A stretch of DNA of 64,000 bases, from NCBI GenBank assembly GCA_034432555.1, contig DAOUBW010000023.1, positions 120,028-184,027 of the forward strand, in the 5' to 3' direction. Numbering within the stretch: position 1 is the stretch's first letter; each line of letters starts with the position of its first letter. The position numbers and the translations under genes were made by a program. The notes below the pieces were generated by a model. The model was given only the letters and a program-made list of their open reading frames with translations. It was not told the origin of the DNA and did no database searches. Of the stretch, positions 46,727 through 55,986 are shown in pieces. The stretch comes from CP2-2F sp034432555. GTDB lineage: Bacteria > Chloroflexota > Anaerolineae > Aggregatilineales > UBA2796.

Positions 46727-48070
46727 CTATGCGCCCTGAAGCGATTCCCATGCCAAAATGCCCAAGCCGGCTGTAACGCCTGCAAAGCGATCTTCCACCA
46801 CCAGCTTTTCCGCGCCGAATAGTTCGCTTAGTAAGGCAATGCTGGCAGGCAAATGCGATGATCCGCCTGTCTGCACGACGGCATCTATCTGATCAGGCTG
46901 CAAATTGGCATCTGCCAGCACCGCCAGCACTGCCTCTCGAATCTTGCGCCACTCGCCTGCTGTGAAGCGCTCAAACTGCGCCCGTGTGATCAACTGCCAA
47001 ATATCAATCTCGCGCCCTTCAAAGCGCAGCACGTCAAAGAAGGCGTCTGAGAGGCGGCGTTTGCTCTGCTCCACAGCTTCGGTCAGCGCAAAGCCATAAA
47101 AATTGAAAATGAGTGACTCAAGGGCGTAAATACGGGCGGGGTGCGAACAATTGCGCTGTACCTGATGCAGAAAAGCGCGGGTCTCCAATGTAGCAAGTTC
47201 CGCTAAGCCTTCCCACGCTGCCACACGCTCAATCAAATCGCGTGGCAACGGCAGCTTTTTCTCGCCCCATGTGGTGCCTTGCCCAAAGTGTGGCAGCAGC
47301 GCATTCTCAATGATGCGCTGATCAAAGCGATCACCGGCGATGCCCACACCGCCGATTGCCAGCACTTCGGCGGGCGCATTGGGCTTGACGTGCAGTGCTG
47401 TAAGGTCGAGCGTGCCGCCGCCGAAATCGTAGACGATGACGATCTGCGGCTTGTGGATATGCCGTGTGTAGCTGCGCGCCGCGGCAATCGGCTCAAAGGC
47501 GAACTGCACTTGCTCAAAGCCGCCAAGCTGCGCGGCTTGCCGCAGCCGATCCTCAGCGCGCTGATCATCAGCCTCTGTCTCGGCATCCACAAAGCGAACA
47601 GGTCTGCCAAGCAGCACTGCCGTTACAGGGCGATCCAAGAGCTGGCTGGCGCGCTGGCGTGCGGCGCTCAGGTAGCGAGCAATCAGGTCTTCAAGGCTGT
47701 ACTGCTTTCCGTAGAGCGTCATGTGCGTATAGCCGGTTGCCAACGCGCTTTTCAGCGAACGGAGCAGGCGTCCCGGCTCTAGATCATCCACCTCAACGGT
47801 TGCATCGGTCTGTACGCGTAGTCCGTCGGAAAACTCCATGACGACATGCCCGACCACTTTGCGTACCATGCGGCGCGGACGGTTGACGTTTTGCGTGTTG
47901 TAGAGGTCTATGGCACGCTGCCCAACGTACGTTTCACCTTCACGGGTTAGGTAGAGGACGGAGCGCATTACGCTGCGCTCTGTGTGCGGATCAAGCGGCA
48001 GAACACGCAGCGTCTGCCCATTGTAGGTGGCAATGCCAGAATTGGTCGTGCCGAAGTCCATCCCGATCAT
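46727..48070 (-). CDS. Hsp70-like ATPase of the YegD type
   Basis: This 447-residue protein contains only the actin-like ATPase half of DnaK: phosphate 1 motif MDFGTTNSGIA, phosphate 2 motif IVYDFGGGTLDL and adenosine motif QTGGSSHLP. There is no substrate-binding domain, as in E. coli YegD (450 residues). The role of YegD-type proteins is not settled; they may be chaperone-like regulators. GGAG precedes the ATG at 48068-48070. The GH57 and amidohydrolase genes follow on the same strand. Confidence 0.92.
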   Translation of the reverse strand: MIGMDFGTTNSGIATYNGQTLRVLPLDPHTERSVMRSVLYLTREGETYVGQRAIDLYNTQNVNRPRRMVRKVVGHVVMEFSDGLRVQTDATVEVDDLEPGRLLRSLKSALATGYTHMTLYGKQYSLEDLIARYLSAARQRASQLLDRPVTAVLLGRPVRFVDAETEADDQRAEDRLRQAAQLGGFEQVQFAFEPIAAARSYTRHIHKPQIVIVYDFGGGTLDLTALHVKPNAPAEVLAIGGVGIAGDRFDQRIIENALLPHFGQGTTWGEKKLPLPRDLIERVAAWEGLAELATLETRAFLHQVQRNCSHPARIYALESLIFNFYGFALTEAVEQSKRRLSDAFFDVLRFEGREIDIWQLITRAQFERFTAGEWRKIREAVLAVLADANLQPDQIDAVVQTGGSSHLPASIALLSELFGAEKLVVEDRFAGVTAGLGILAWESLQGA

Positions 48071-48175
48071 AGCCTGACTCCTTCACCCTTAACGCAGCGG
48101 AGTTCCATTATAGAGGAAAGGTGGCAGGCTGCGAAGGGTAAAGTTGCAGCATTTATGGGGAAAAGCGTATGCAAA

Positions 48176-48204
48176 TTTACAAAGTTTAGATTTTGCGGTA
48201 ATTT
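48176..48204 (+). promoter_or_regulatory. Probable promoter of the esterase-DUF4203-queG group
   Basis: TTTACA (48176-48181) and TAATTT (48199-48204) are separated by 17 bases in an AT-rich stretch. A small hairpin (GGTTAG 48214-48219, CTAACC 48225-48230) follows in the leader. Confidence 0.5.
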
Positions 48205-48267
48205 AAGAGGCTAGGTTAGCTGCACTAACCGCATCCTTAAAAGATCCTGGGAGGCGATTCGCCACCA

Positions 48268-49548
48268 ATGAGGCACGTAAGATTAATTTTCCCGCTTGCC
48301 CTGCTGCTGGTGTTTGGCAGTTTGCCTTTAGGCGGGCAGGCTGCCACGCCGAAAGTGCAGGCACTTCAAATTACGGCAACACCATCGGGTGGGCGTTCAG
48401 GCTTGCCAACCAACACGCCACGCCCCAGCCGCACACCTACCGAAGCGCCGCCACCGACCATCACCCCGACGCCTGCACCGCTCACAGCGCGCTTGTGCCT
48501 TGATTGCAACCGTGTGCGCTTACGGAACACGCCCGGCACCGCTGGCGAGATTCTGACCGTGCTTGATCCGGCTGCTCAACTGACTGTCGTTGGGCGCACG
48601 GCAGATAACCAATGGCTGCAAGTGCTGGTGGCGCCGGGCGTCACTCGCGGCTGGATGTCTGCCTTATATGCGCGCTTGCCCGATCTCAGCCCGATCCCCG
48701 CCGAACGCTTGAATGCGCTGCCTGTAGAAGGTGTAGCAGTCGAGGCAAGCCCAACGCCGACCAGCGCTTTCACCGCCAGCGTGCCGCCATGGCTGACGGG
48801 CATTAGCTCACGCACCCGCGCTATTTATCTGCGTGGGCAGCAATTGGGCAACCGCCGCAATGTGTTCTCCAAGATTGGCGATAGCATCACTGCCGCGCCG
48901 CAGTTCCTCTACCCGATTGGCTTTGGGCAGTATGAACTTGGTAGCTATGGCAACCTCTCCAACGTGATCGGCTTCTTTTCGCAGGTGAATGCGCGGGCGG
49001 GCAATTCGTTCGCCAACCAATCCCTTGCGGCTGTCAGCGGTTGGACTGCCGACAAGCTGCTGACGCCCGGCTTTGCCTACCCTGAAATTTGCGGCGCAGA
49101 TACACCGCTCATGTGCGAATATAAGCAGGTGAAGCCCGCCATTGCGCTGATCATGATCGGCACGAACGATAGCGGCAGCGGCTTCACCGATGTCTACGCC
49201 GACCAACTGCGCCAGATTGTAGAGATTTCGCTGGAGATGGGCGTTATTCCTGTGCTGAGTACCATTCCGCCCAAGAACTTTGATGAAAATCAGGAACAGC
49301 GCGTGCAGGCATGGAACAGCGTCATTCGCGCTATCGCCGCCCAGTATGAGGTGCCACTGTGGGACTATCACGCCAACATGGTTGGCTTGCCAAACCGCGG
49401 CATGAGCAGCGATGGCTTGCATCCTTCCGTGCCGCCGGATGGTGCAGCAGGGCGCTTCACGCCTGAGAACTTGCAGTATGGCTATACCATGCGTAACCTG
49501 AATGCGCTGCAAGTGCTGGACGCCTTGCTGCGGACGGTGATGTACTAG
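48268..49548 (+). CDS. Secreted SGNH/GDSL hydrolase with SH3b domain
   Basis: This 426-residue protein has a signal peptide (about 1-25), a Thr/Pro linker, an SH3b-like domain (about 72-140: RLCLDCNRVRLRNTPG...TVVGRTADNQWLQV...GWMS), then an SGNH hydrolase domain. Catalytic blocks are KIGDSIT (Ser), MIGTNDSG, and DGLHPS (Asp/His). It is a likely extracellular esterase acting on lipids or acetylated glycans; the SH3b part may bind cell wall. The ribosome site GGGAGG is unusually far (about 14 bases) from the ATG, as for the 84-residue gene. Two same-strand genes follow with gaps of 13 and 3 bases. Confidence 0.88.
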   Translation: MRHVRLIFPLALLLVFGSLPLGGQAATPKVQALQITATPSGGRSGLPTNTPRPSRTPTEAPPPTITPTPAPLTARLCLDCNRVRLRNTPGTAGEILTVLDPAAQLTVVGRTADNQWLQVLVAPGVTRGWMSALYARLPDLSPIPAERLNALPVEGVAVEASPTPTSAFTASVPPWLTGISSRTRAIYLRGQQLGNRRNVFSKIGDSITAAPQFLYPIGFGQYELGSYGNLSNVIGFFSQVNARAGNSFANQSLAAVSGWTADKLLTPGFAYPEICGADTPLMCEYKQVKPAIALIMIGTNDSGSGFTDVYADQLRQIVEISLEMGVIPVLSTIPPKNFDENQEQRVQAWNSVIRAIAAQYEVPLWDYHANMVGLPNRGMSSDGLHPSVPPDGAAGRFTPENLQYGYTMRNLNALQVLDALLRTVMY

Positions 49549-49561
49549 GAGCTACAAACAG

Positions 49562-50164
49562 ATGGCATCAGACGTGCTAATCGGTGTTGTGTTGATCCTG
49601 ATCGGGGCGCTCAGCCTGCTTTTCGGCTGGCAGCTGTTCCGCCTGATTTTGGCATTGGTCGGCTTGACGTATGGCGCTGCCATCGGCAGCCTGATCGCCA
49701 ACAGCATCGCGCCGGGCGAGCAGACTTTGGCGCTCGTCCTCGCTCTTATTGTCGGCTTGCTGCTGGCGATTTTGGCAGGTGTGTTGTGGTCGCTGGCAAT
49801 TTACATCTCAGGTGCCTTCTTGGGTGCAGCAGTCGGTCTGCTGCTGGCGCCAAGCCTTGGCGCTACGGGCATTACGCAGCTTGTGATTGTGATAGTCACA
49901 GCCTTCTTCGGCTTGCTGCTGGCGATCATGCTGCGAAAGACCATCGTCATCCTTGCCACTGCCGTGAATGGCGCGGGCTTAGTCATGTACGGCGTAAGCC
50001 TGTTTGTGCCAAGCCTGAGGGTGGTGGCGTTCGTCAACGGCGAGATGCAGATCGTCTCGGATGCCAGCACCCTAGCGTTAGTGATCCTGCTTGTGTTAGC
50101 GCTCTTTGGCTTTTTGGTGCAGTACAACAACAGCGCAGCCTGGCGTCGCAGCACACTACTTTAG
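49562..50164 (+). CDS. DUF4203-like multi-helix membrane protein
   Basis: This 200-residue protein has about six to seven hydrophobic helices with Gly-rich small-residue faces (LLFGWQLFRLILALVGLTYGAAIG, GAFLGAAVGLLLAPSLG, LLLAIMLRKTIVILATAVNGAGLV), resembling the TMEM198/TM7SF3-type DUF4203 domain. No catalytic residues are visible. AGGAG lies 11 bases before the ATG. It sits in a tight cluster between the esterase gene and queG. Confidence 0.78.
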   Translation: MASDVLIGVVLILIGALSLLFGWQLFRLILALVGLTYGAAIGSLIANSIAPGEQTLALVLALIVGLLLAILAGVLWSLAIYISGAFLGAAVGLLLAPSLGATGITQLVIVIVTAFFGLLLAIMLRKTIVILATAVNGAGLVMYGVSLFVPSLRVVAFVNGEMQIVSDASTLALVILLVLALFGFLVQYNNSAAWRRSTLL

Positions 50165-50167
50165 GGC

Positions 50168-51313
50168 ATGAGCGCTGTTTTTCCCAGTGCGCGGCTGAAG
50201 GCACAAGCACAGCAGCTTGGCTTCTCGATGCTCGGCATAACATCGGCGCTGCCCTCACCGCGCTTAGATGCCTATCTCGATTGGATCGCGGCAGGCTATC
50301 ACGGCACAATGGCATACATGGCACGTCCAGATCGCGTGGCGCGCCGCCGCAATTTGAGCGTGATCTTGCCCAAGGTGCAGTCCCTGATTGTGGTTGGGTT
50401 GGAATATCACGCGCTGAGTGTGCCGCCTGCGCTACTGAACGATCCGTCGCGTGGGCGGATCGCTGCCTATGCGTGGGGAAAAGACTATCACGACCTGATC
50501 GCGGAACAATTAGAAGCACTTGCCGCATGGCTGCAAGGTGAAACGGGCGGTATGGCGCACCGCGTGTATGTGGATACTGGCGCGCTTCTGGAGCGTTCGC
50601 ACGCGCAGCAAGCGGGCATCGGCTTTGTGGGCAAAAATACGGTGCTGATCGATCCTAAGCGCGGCAGCTACTTCTTTTTGGGTGAAATCCTGACCGACCT
50701 CACCTTTGACCACTACGATGCACCCCACCGCGAGACCATGTGTGGCACTTGCAACCGCTGCCGCGCCGCCTGCCCAACGGATGCCTTCCCACAGCCTTAT
50801 GTGCTGGATGCGCGCCGCTGCATTAGCTATCTGACCATAGAGTACAAGGGCTACCTTCCACATGAACTGCGCCCATTAATGGGCAATTGGATTGTGGGCT
50901 GCGATGTGTGCATGGATGTCTGCCCATTCACGCGCTTTGCCACGTCCACGCCGCAACACGCCTTCCATCCACCCGATTTTGAGCGTGCCGCGCCATCGCT
51001 GCTGCGCTTGTTGCAGATGAGCGACTCTGAGTTTGCCACCTTTTTTGAAGGCTCGCCGATCTTGCGGCTGAAACGCCCGCGCCTGCTGCGGAATGCCTGT
51101 GTTGCGGCGGGCAACTGGCGCGATGTGCGTGCGCTGCCGCCACTGCACGCGCTCCTAGAGGATGCCAGCCCGTTGGTGCGCGCCCATGCGGCGTGGGCTG
51201 TGGCGCGTATTTCAGGCGGCGCGGCGCGAGATGTTTTGCGGGCTGTGTTATCTCATGAGGCAGACGCCGAATGTGCAACCGAGATCAGCAAGGTGCTTGC
51301 CGATCTCGGCTGA
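50168..51313 (+). CDS. queG: Epoxyqueuosine reductase
   Basis: This 381-residue protein has the QueG layout: a cobalamin-binding N-terminal part (YVDTGALLERSHAQQAGIGFVGKNT includes the catalytic Asp region), two [4Fe-4S] motifs (CGTCNRCRAACP and CDVCMDVCPF), and a C-terminal HEAT-like segment (ASPLVRAHAAWAVARI). It performs the last step of queuosine synthesis, reducing epoxyqueuosine at G34 of Asp, Asn, His and Tyr tRNAs. It begins 3 bases after the DUF4203-like gene and lacks its own clear ribosome site, so coupling is likely. Its end is 7 bases from the convergent glycosyltransferase. Confidence 0.96.
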   Translation: MSAVFPSARLKAQAQQLGFSMLGITSALPSPRLDAYLDWIAAGYHGTMAYMARPDRVARRRNLSVILPKVQSLIVVGLEYHALSVPPALLNDPSRGRIAAYAWGKDYHDLIAEQLEALAAWLQGETGGMAHRVYVDTGALLERSHAQQAGIGFVGKNTVLIDPKRGSYFFLGEILTDLTFDHYDAPHRETMCGTCNRCRAACPTDAFPQPYVLDARRCISYLTIEYKGYLPHELRPLMGNWIVGCDVCMDVCPFTRFATSTPQHAFHPPDFERAAPSLLRLLQMSDSEFATFFEGSPILRLKRPRLLRNACVAAGNWRDVRALPPLHALLEDASPLVRAHAAWAVARISGGAARDVLRAVLSHEADAECATEISKVLADLG

Positions 51314-51320
51314 TGGCGCG

Positions 51321-52529
51321 CTAAGAGGCTTGGATAAGCGCGTATTGTTCGCCTAAGGTGCGGTAAATCTCGATCCACTGGGCAGCCACCTGACGTACGT
51401 CAAAATGGCAGCTAATTCGGTGAGCATGAACGCCCATTTCGCGGCGTGCGCCTTCCTGTTGACAGAACCAACTGATTGCCGCCGCCAGATCGGCGGGATT
51501 GTTCTCCGCCAAGATGCCTGCTTGCTGATGGTTGGGATATTCGTCCCACCAATCAGCGCGCACACCCAAAAACGGCTTACTGCAAGCAAGCGCTTCAATG
51601 ACAGACAGTGGATTCGTCTCGCTTATGGAGGGGGTGATGAATACATCAAACATAGGCACATAACGCGGCATATCATGGTTAGGACGCCTGCCCAGGAAAT
51701 GTACGCGCTCACGGACAGGCGCGGTGATCGCTTCCAGACCGGCGCGGGAACTGCCATCCCCGATGACGACCCAATGAGCATCTGCGCCTTGCCTCACTGC
51801 CGCTAGGAAGGCGTGAGCAAACACCTCTAAATTTTTTTCAGGCGCAACGCGCCCAACGTAGCCAAAGATAGTCGCTTGCGAACTGATGCCGAACTGATCA
51901 CGCCGCACAGCGTTTTCGGGCAGGCGCTCGTAGGGCTGCAATGGCACGCCGTTATGCATCACACGCATACGGTCGGCAGCATCGGGCGCAAGCTGCTGCA
52001 TCCAGCGCAGTGCAGAATGCGAAGGCGCGGTGATCACATCGCTCATCCGCATCACGTAGGTCATCTGTGCTTCAACATAGAGCCGCAGCACAGGGCGCAG
52101 CACGCTAGACCACTTTTCCTCAAGGTAAATATCGTGCCGTGTGTGGTTGGTGAAAACCAGTGGACGGTTGGCACGCTGTGCCATGCGTAAGGCAACATAG
52201 GCGATGTTGAAGGGATCATTGATGTGAAAAACGCTTAATTTTTCAGCCACAAGTGTTGAAGGGCGGTCTAACATCAGCGCGCCTTGAAAAGGGCTGTTGC
52301 CGAGTGGCACGCCGCGGGTAACCCATACATTGGGCTGGTCAGTTTCGTAGTTGCCAAAGGTGAACACATGGGCGTCTTGCCCTTGTGCCAGCAGTTCGGC
52401 GTGCAGGTTGTTCAGCGTCACGCTCACGCCGTTGATAATCGGCGGGAAGCTATCGGTGAACAACCCGATTTTAAGCCGCTGGTCAGCAGCGGTGGGATAG
52501 CGCTTACGCGCCGTTTTCAGACCAATCAC
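51321..52529 (-). CDS. Glycosyltransferase family 4 (diacylglycerol glucosyltransferase-like)
   Basis: This 402-residue GT-B enzyme starts with LKIGLFTDSFPPIINGVSVTLNNL, typical of 1,2-diacylglycerol or mannosyltransferases. The NDP-sugar half has GYVGRVAPEKNL, VIGDGSSR, and ITPSISETNPLSVIEALACSKP (E-x7-E). It probably builds membrane glycolipids or cell-surface glycans. The start is a GTG at 52527-52529 with AGGATAGG upstream. It is a single gene; the 253 bases upstream contain no gene and only weak signals. Confidence 0.9.
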   Translation of the reverse strand: MIGLKTARKRYPTAADQRLKIGLFTDSFPPIINGVSVTLNNLHAELLAQGQDAHVFTFGNYETDQPNVWVTRGVPLGNSPFQGALMLDRPSTLVAEKLSVFHINDPFNIAYVALRMAQRANRPLVFTNHTRHDIYLEEKWSSVLRPVLRLYVEAQMTYVMRMSDVITAPSHSALRWMQQLAPDAADRMRVMHNGVPLQPYERLPENAVRRDQFGISSQATIFGYVGRVAPEKNLEVFAHAFLAAVRQGADAHWVVIGDGSSRAGLEAITAPVRERVHFLGRRPNHDMPRYVPMFDVFITPSISETNPLSVIEALACSKPFLGVRADWWDEYPNHQQAGILAENNPADLAAAISWFCQQEGARREMGVHAHRISCHFDVRQVAAQWIEIYRTLGEQYALIQAS

Positions 52530-52782
52530 AGCAACCTATCCTACTGCCTATAAACGACACTGGACGGCGGATGTTGTGTGCCATTTACATGAAGATGCTG
52601 TGTCCAACGCACACATCACAGATCAATCACTACTCTATCACTGCTTAGGCGTCTGTCAATAGGCTGAACGGTGGGTGTGACAAAAAGGCATGAACGGCTA
52701 GCCATGCCCAATCCATGCCCAACTAGATTGCCATTTAGCCCGTCCGCCGCACCATTGTAATGGTGTTTAGAGGTTATACCCC

Positions 52783-55683
52783 TTATTTCACGCTCACCAG
52801 ATAATCCGCCAAAAACTGCCCTGTATAACTGCGTTCGATGGCTGCGATGTCCTCTGGCGTGCCGACCGCGATCACCTCACCACCGCGATCACCGCCTTCG
52901 GGACCCATATCAATCAGCCAGTCGGCAACCTTGATGATGTCTAGGTTATGCTCGATCACGACCACCGTATTGCCCTGATCCACGAGGGCGTGCAGGACTG
53001 TGATCAGGCGATCTACGTCGGCGGCGTGCAGACCGACGCTCGGCTCATCCAACACATAGAGCGTTTTGCCCGTGCCGCGCTTAGAGAGTTCGCGGCTCAG
53101 CTTGATGCGCTGCGCCTCACCGCCGCTGAGCGTCGTTGCGGGCTGCCCAATCCGAATGTAGCCCAAACCAACCGCTTCCAAGGTTTGCAGCGGGCGTGCA
53201 ATGGTCGGGAAGTTTTCAAAGAAGCTGATGCCTTCGCTCACGGTCATCTCAAGCACCTCGGCGATGTTCTTACCCTTATAGCGCACCTGGAGCGTTTCGC
53301 GGTTATAGCGTGCGCCATGACAGACATCGCAGGTCACAAAGACGTTCGGCAAGAACTGCATTTCGATCTGCAACTGCCCTTGCCCTTCGCAGTTCTCGCA
53401 GCGCCCGCCCTTCACGTTGAAGCTGAAACGACCGGGTCCGTAGCCGCGCACCTTGCTTTCGGGCATTTCGGCGAACAAATTACGGATGTGATCGAACATC
53501 TTGGTATAGGTGGCGGGATTGCTGCGCGGTGTGCGCCCGATAGGCGTCTGATCAATGTTGATGATCTTATCTACCGCCTCTAGCCCTTCGATGCTGTCGT
53601 GCGCGCCGGCACGTTCGCGTGCGCCATTCAGCACTTGCGCCAGCCGCTTGTAGAGAATCTCGATCAGCAGCGAGGACTTGCCGCTGCCACTCACGCCGGT
53701 GATCACGACTAGCTTGCCAAGCGGAATGTCTACCGAGATATCTTTGAGGTTGTTTTCACGTGCGCCGCGAATGCTGATCGCCTTGCCGTTGCCATTGCGC
53801 CGCATTGTTGGAATGGCGATGCGCTTGCGCCCGCTGAGGTAGGCGCCGGTAATGCTCTCAGGGTGTGCCATAATCTGCTCAGGCGTGCCTTCCGCCACAA
53901 CCTGACCGCCGTGCTGCCCTGCGCCCGGTCCTAAATCCACGATCCAATCGGCAGCACGCATTGTCTCATCGTCATGTTCCACCACCAGCAGCGTATTGCC
54001 CAAATCGCGCATACGCTCCAACGTGCGAATCAGGCGCGCATTGTCACGCTGGTGCAAGCCGATGGATGGCTCATCCAGCACGTATAGCACGCCGGTAAGC
54101 TGGCTGCCGATCTGGGTGGCAAGCCGAATGCGTTGTGCTTCACCACCGCTGAGTGTGCCAGAGGCGCGCGAAAGATTCAGGTAATCCAAGCCGACATCAA
54201 TCAGGAAGTTGACGCGCTCCCGAATCTCTTTCAGCACCTGATGGGCGATGGTGCGTTCGCGCTCACTCAGCACGGAAGGCTCTTCGGCACTGCCGCCAAG
54301 CGCGTTTGCCCATTCGCGCAGTTGCAGCATGGAGAGTTTACCGGCATCGTAAATGTTCAAATCATGAATGGTGACGGCGAGTGCTTCTGGGCGCAGGCGT
54401 CTACCTTCGCAGGCAGGGCAAGGGCGCTCCGACATTAGGCGTTGGTAGCGTTCGCGCATAAAATCGGAATCAGTTTGTTCATAGCGGCGCTGCACAGCAT
54501 GGCTAATGCCTTCCCAGCGCATTGTCCATTGGCGCGGGGTGCCATCGCTGCCGTTGAAATGAATGGTATAGCGCCGCTCGCCTGTGCCATAGAGGATCAC
54601 CTCGCGCTGTTTATCGGTCAGGCTGCGCCAGGCTTTGTTGGTTGGCACTTTGTTCTCACGAGCAACGTTGAGCAAGACCTGCATACTGGCGGAGTCGCTA
54701 TCGGTTGTCCATGCCAGCTCGCTGATGGCGCCATCTTCCAGCGAAAGATCAGGGTTTGGGACAATCAGGGTCGGATCGATTTCTAGGCGCACGCCAAGCC
54801 CTTGGCACTGTGGGCAGGCGCCGTGCGGCGAATTGAATGAGAACGTGCGCGGCTCAATTTCTGGAAAGGAGCCATGCCCAAATACACATGCCAGCTTCTC
54901 GCTGAACAGCACATCACGCGGCGCGTTCGGATCGCTCACATCGTTGATGATCACGACGCCTTCACCCATGTCGAGCGCTGTTTCCACCGAGTCGGTTAAG
55001 CGCGAGCGTGCCGATTGTGCCTCTTCGCCGTTGGGATCGTCAAAATGGCGGATGACAAGGCGATCTACCACAACTTCAATGGTGTGCATCTCGTAGCGTG
55101 CCAGCTTAATGTCCTCATCCACGTCGCGCACTTCACCATCCACGCGCACACGGACGAAACCCGCCTTTCGCACGTCCTCAAAGACTTTCTCATGATGCCC
55201 TTTACGGTCTTTGATGAGGGGTGCCAGCACCTGAATGCGCGTGCCATTCGGCATTGCTTCGATCTGTTCCACAATCTGCTGTGCGCTCTGTGCCTTTACC
55301 TCCGCGCCACAGGTTGGGCAGTGCGGCACGCCAATGCGGGCGTAGAGCAGGCGCAGATAGTCGTAAATCTCGGTAACAGTGCCAACGGTGGACCGTGGGT
55401 TGGCGCTCACGCCGCGCTGATCAATCGAGATGGCGGGCGAAAGCCCTTCGATCTGGTCTACATCGGGCTTTTCCATCTGCCCAACGAACTGCCGTGCATA
55501 GGCAGAGAGCGATTCGACGTAGCGGCGCTGCCCTTCAGCAAAGATGGTATCGAAAGCAAGCGAGGATTTGCCGCTGCCTGACAAGCCTGTGATCACGATA
55601 AGCTTATTACGGGGTAGTTCAACATTCACGTTTTTAAGGTTGTGTTCGCGTGCGCCGCGCACAATGATTTTTTCTTGCACCAT
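52783..55683 (-). CDS. uvrA: Excinuclease ABC subunit A
   Basis: This 966-residue protein has two ABC ATPase modules: Walker A GLSGSGKSSLAFDT and GVSGSGKSSLLIE, and signatures ASGTLSGGEAQRIRL and PATTLSGGEAQRIKL. Zinc sites are GVPHCPTCG, HGACPQCQG, RCENCEGQG and TCDVCHGARYN. UvrA recognises DNA damage and loads UvrB in nucleotide excision repair. The ATG at 55681-55683 (MVQEKIIVRGAREHNL) is the family start; the GAGGA element is about 13 bases upstream. A promoter about 100 bases upstream contains a LexA-like box. Confidence 0.98.
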   Translation of the reverse strand: MVQEKIIVRGAREHNLKNVNVELPRNKLIVITGLSGSGKSSLAFDTIFAEGQRRYVESLSAYARQFVGQMEKPDVDQIEGLSPAISIDQRGVSANPRSTVGTVTEIYDYLRLLYARIGVPHCPTCGAEVKAQSAQQIVEQIEAMPNGTRIQVLAPLIKDRKGHHEKVFEDVRKAGFVRVRVDGEVRDVDEDIKLARYEMHTIEVVVDRLVIRHFDDPNGEEAQSARSRLTDSVETALDMGEGVVIINDVSDPNAPRDVLFSEKLACVFGHGSFPEIEPRTFSFNSPHGACPQCQGLGVRLEIDPTLIVPNPDLSLEDGAISELAWTTDSDSASMQVLLNVARENKVPTNKAWRSLTDKQREVILYGTGERRYTIHFNGSDGTPRQWTMRWEGISHAVQRRYEQTDSDFMRERYQRLMSERPCPACEGRRLRPEALAVTIHDLNIYDAGKLSMLQLREWANALGGSAEEPSVLSERERTIAHQVLKEIRERVNFLIDVGLDYLNLSRASGTLSGGEAQRIRLATQIGSQLTGVLYVLDEPSIGLHQRDNARLIRTLERMRDLGNTLLVVEHDDETMRAADWIVDLGPGAGQHGGQVVAEGTPEQIMAHPESITGAYLSGRKRIAIPTMRRNGNGKAISIRGARENNLKDISVDIPLGKLVVITGVSGSGKSSLLIEILYKRLAQVLNGARERAGAHDSIEGLEAVDKIINIDQTPIGRTPRSNPATYTKMFDHIRNLFAEMPESKVRGYGPGRFSFNVKGGRCENCEGQGQLQIEMQFLPNVFVTCDVCHGARYNRETLQVRYKGKNIAEVLEMTVSEGISFFENFPTIARPLQTLEAVGLGYIRIGQPATTLSGGEAQRIKLSRELSKRGTGKTLYVLDEPSVGLHAADVDRLITVLHALVDQGNTVVVIEHNLDIIKVADWLIDMGPEGGDRGGEVIAVGTPEDIAAIERSYTGQFLADYLVSVK

Positions 55684-55782
55684 AGCTGCCAAAAAATCCT
55701 CTGCCTAGAATGTGGTACAGACGTTACGAGCGCATGGCGGCTGAGTGGGTGAGCCAATGCCGCGTGTGACATGACATCCCTA

Positions 55783-55811
55783 ATTGTACACCTGTTCGAT
55801 TGCAGCGGCAA
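55783..55811 (-). promoter_or_regulatory. uvrA promoter
   Basis: On the minus strand TTGCCG (55806-55811) and TACAAT (55783-55788) are spaced by 17 bases, about 100 bases before the uvrA ATG. The 303 bases between uvrA and the aldo/keto reductase hold this promoter, the operator-like site inside it and one repeat copy, and no gene. Confidence 0.6.
55786..55797 (-). promoter_or_regulatory. LexA-box-like operator in the uvrA promoter
   Basis: The minus strand reads GAACAGGTGTAC, matching GAACRNRYGTTY at 11 of 12 positions; with flanking bases it is CGAACAGGTGTACA. It fills the spacer and touches the -10 hexamer, the usual place for a repressor site. Confidence 0.5.
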
Positions 55812-55830
55812 GGTTGAGGCTGAGGTATGG

Positions 55831-55860
55831 GGCGGGGCGAAACTTGCCCGATCTGTGAGC
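55831..55860. repeat. Dispersed repeat, copy 1
   Basis: The 30-base stretch shares the core ACTTGCCCGA-T/C-CTGTG with 56871-56900 at the same offset. Its palindrome is degraded compared with copy 2. Confidence 0.45.
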
Positions 55861-55986
55861 GAATTTTAGCCTAAAGATTTATCCCACTCGCACACTTGCT
55901 CAAAAAACGCTCTAATTAGCGCCATCTTTTGTGGTGCAGCATTTGCCCTTGCTGCAACGCTTGCGCCTAACATGGAGGTTTGGCTC

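Noticed and set aside
52530..52782. Intergenic region between the glycosyltransferase and uvrA
   Set aside because: It contains two CATGCCCAA copies and a GGCTAGCC palindrome, but no convincing gene, promoter or stem was found.
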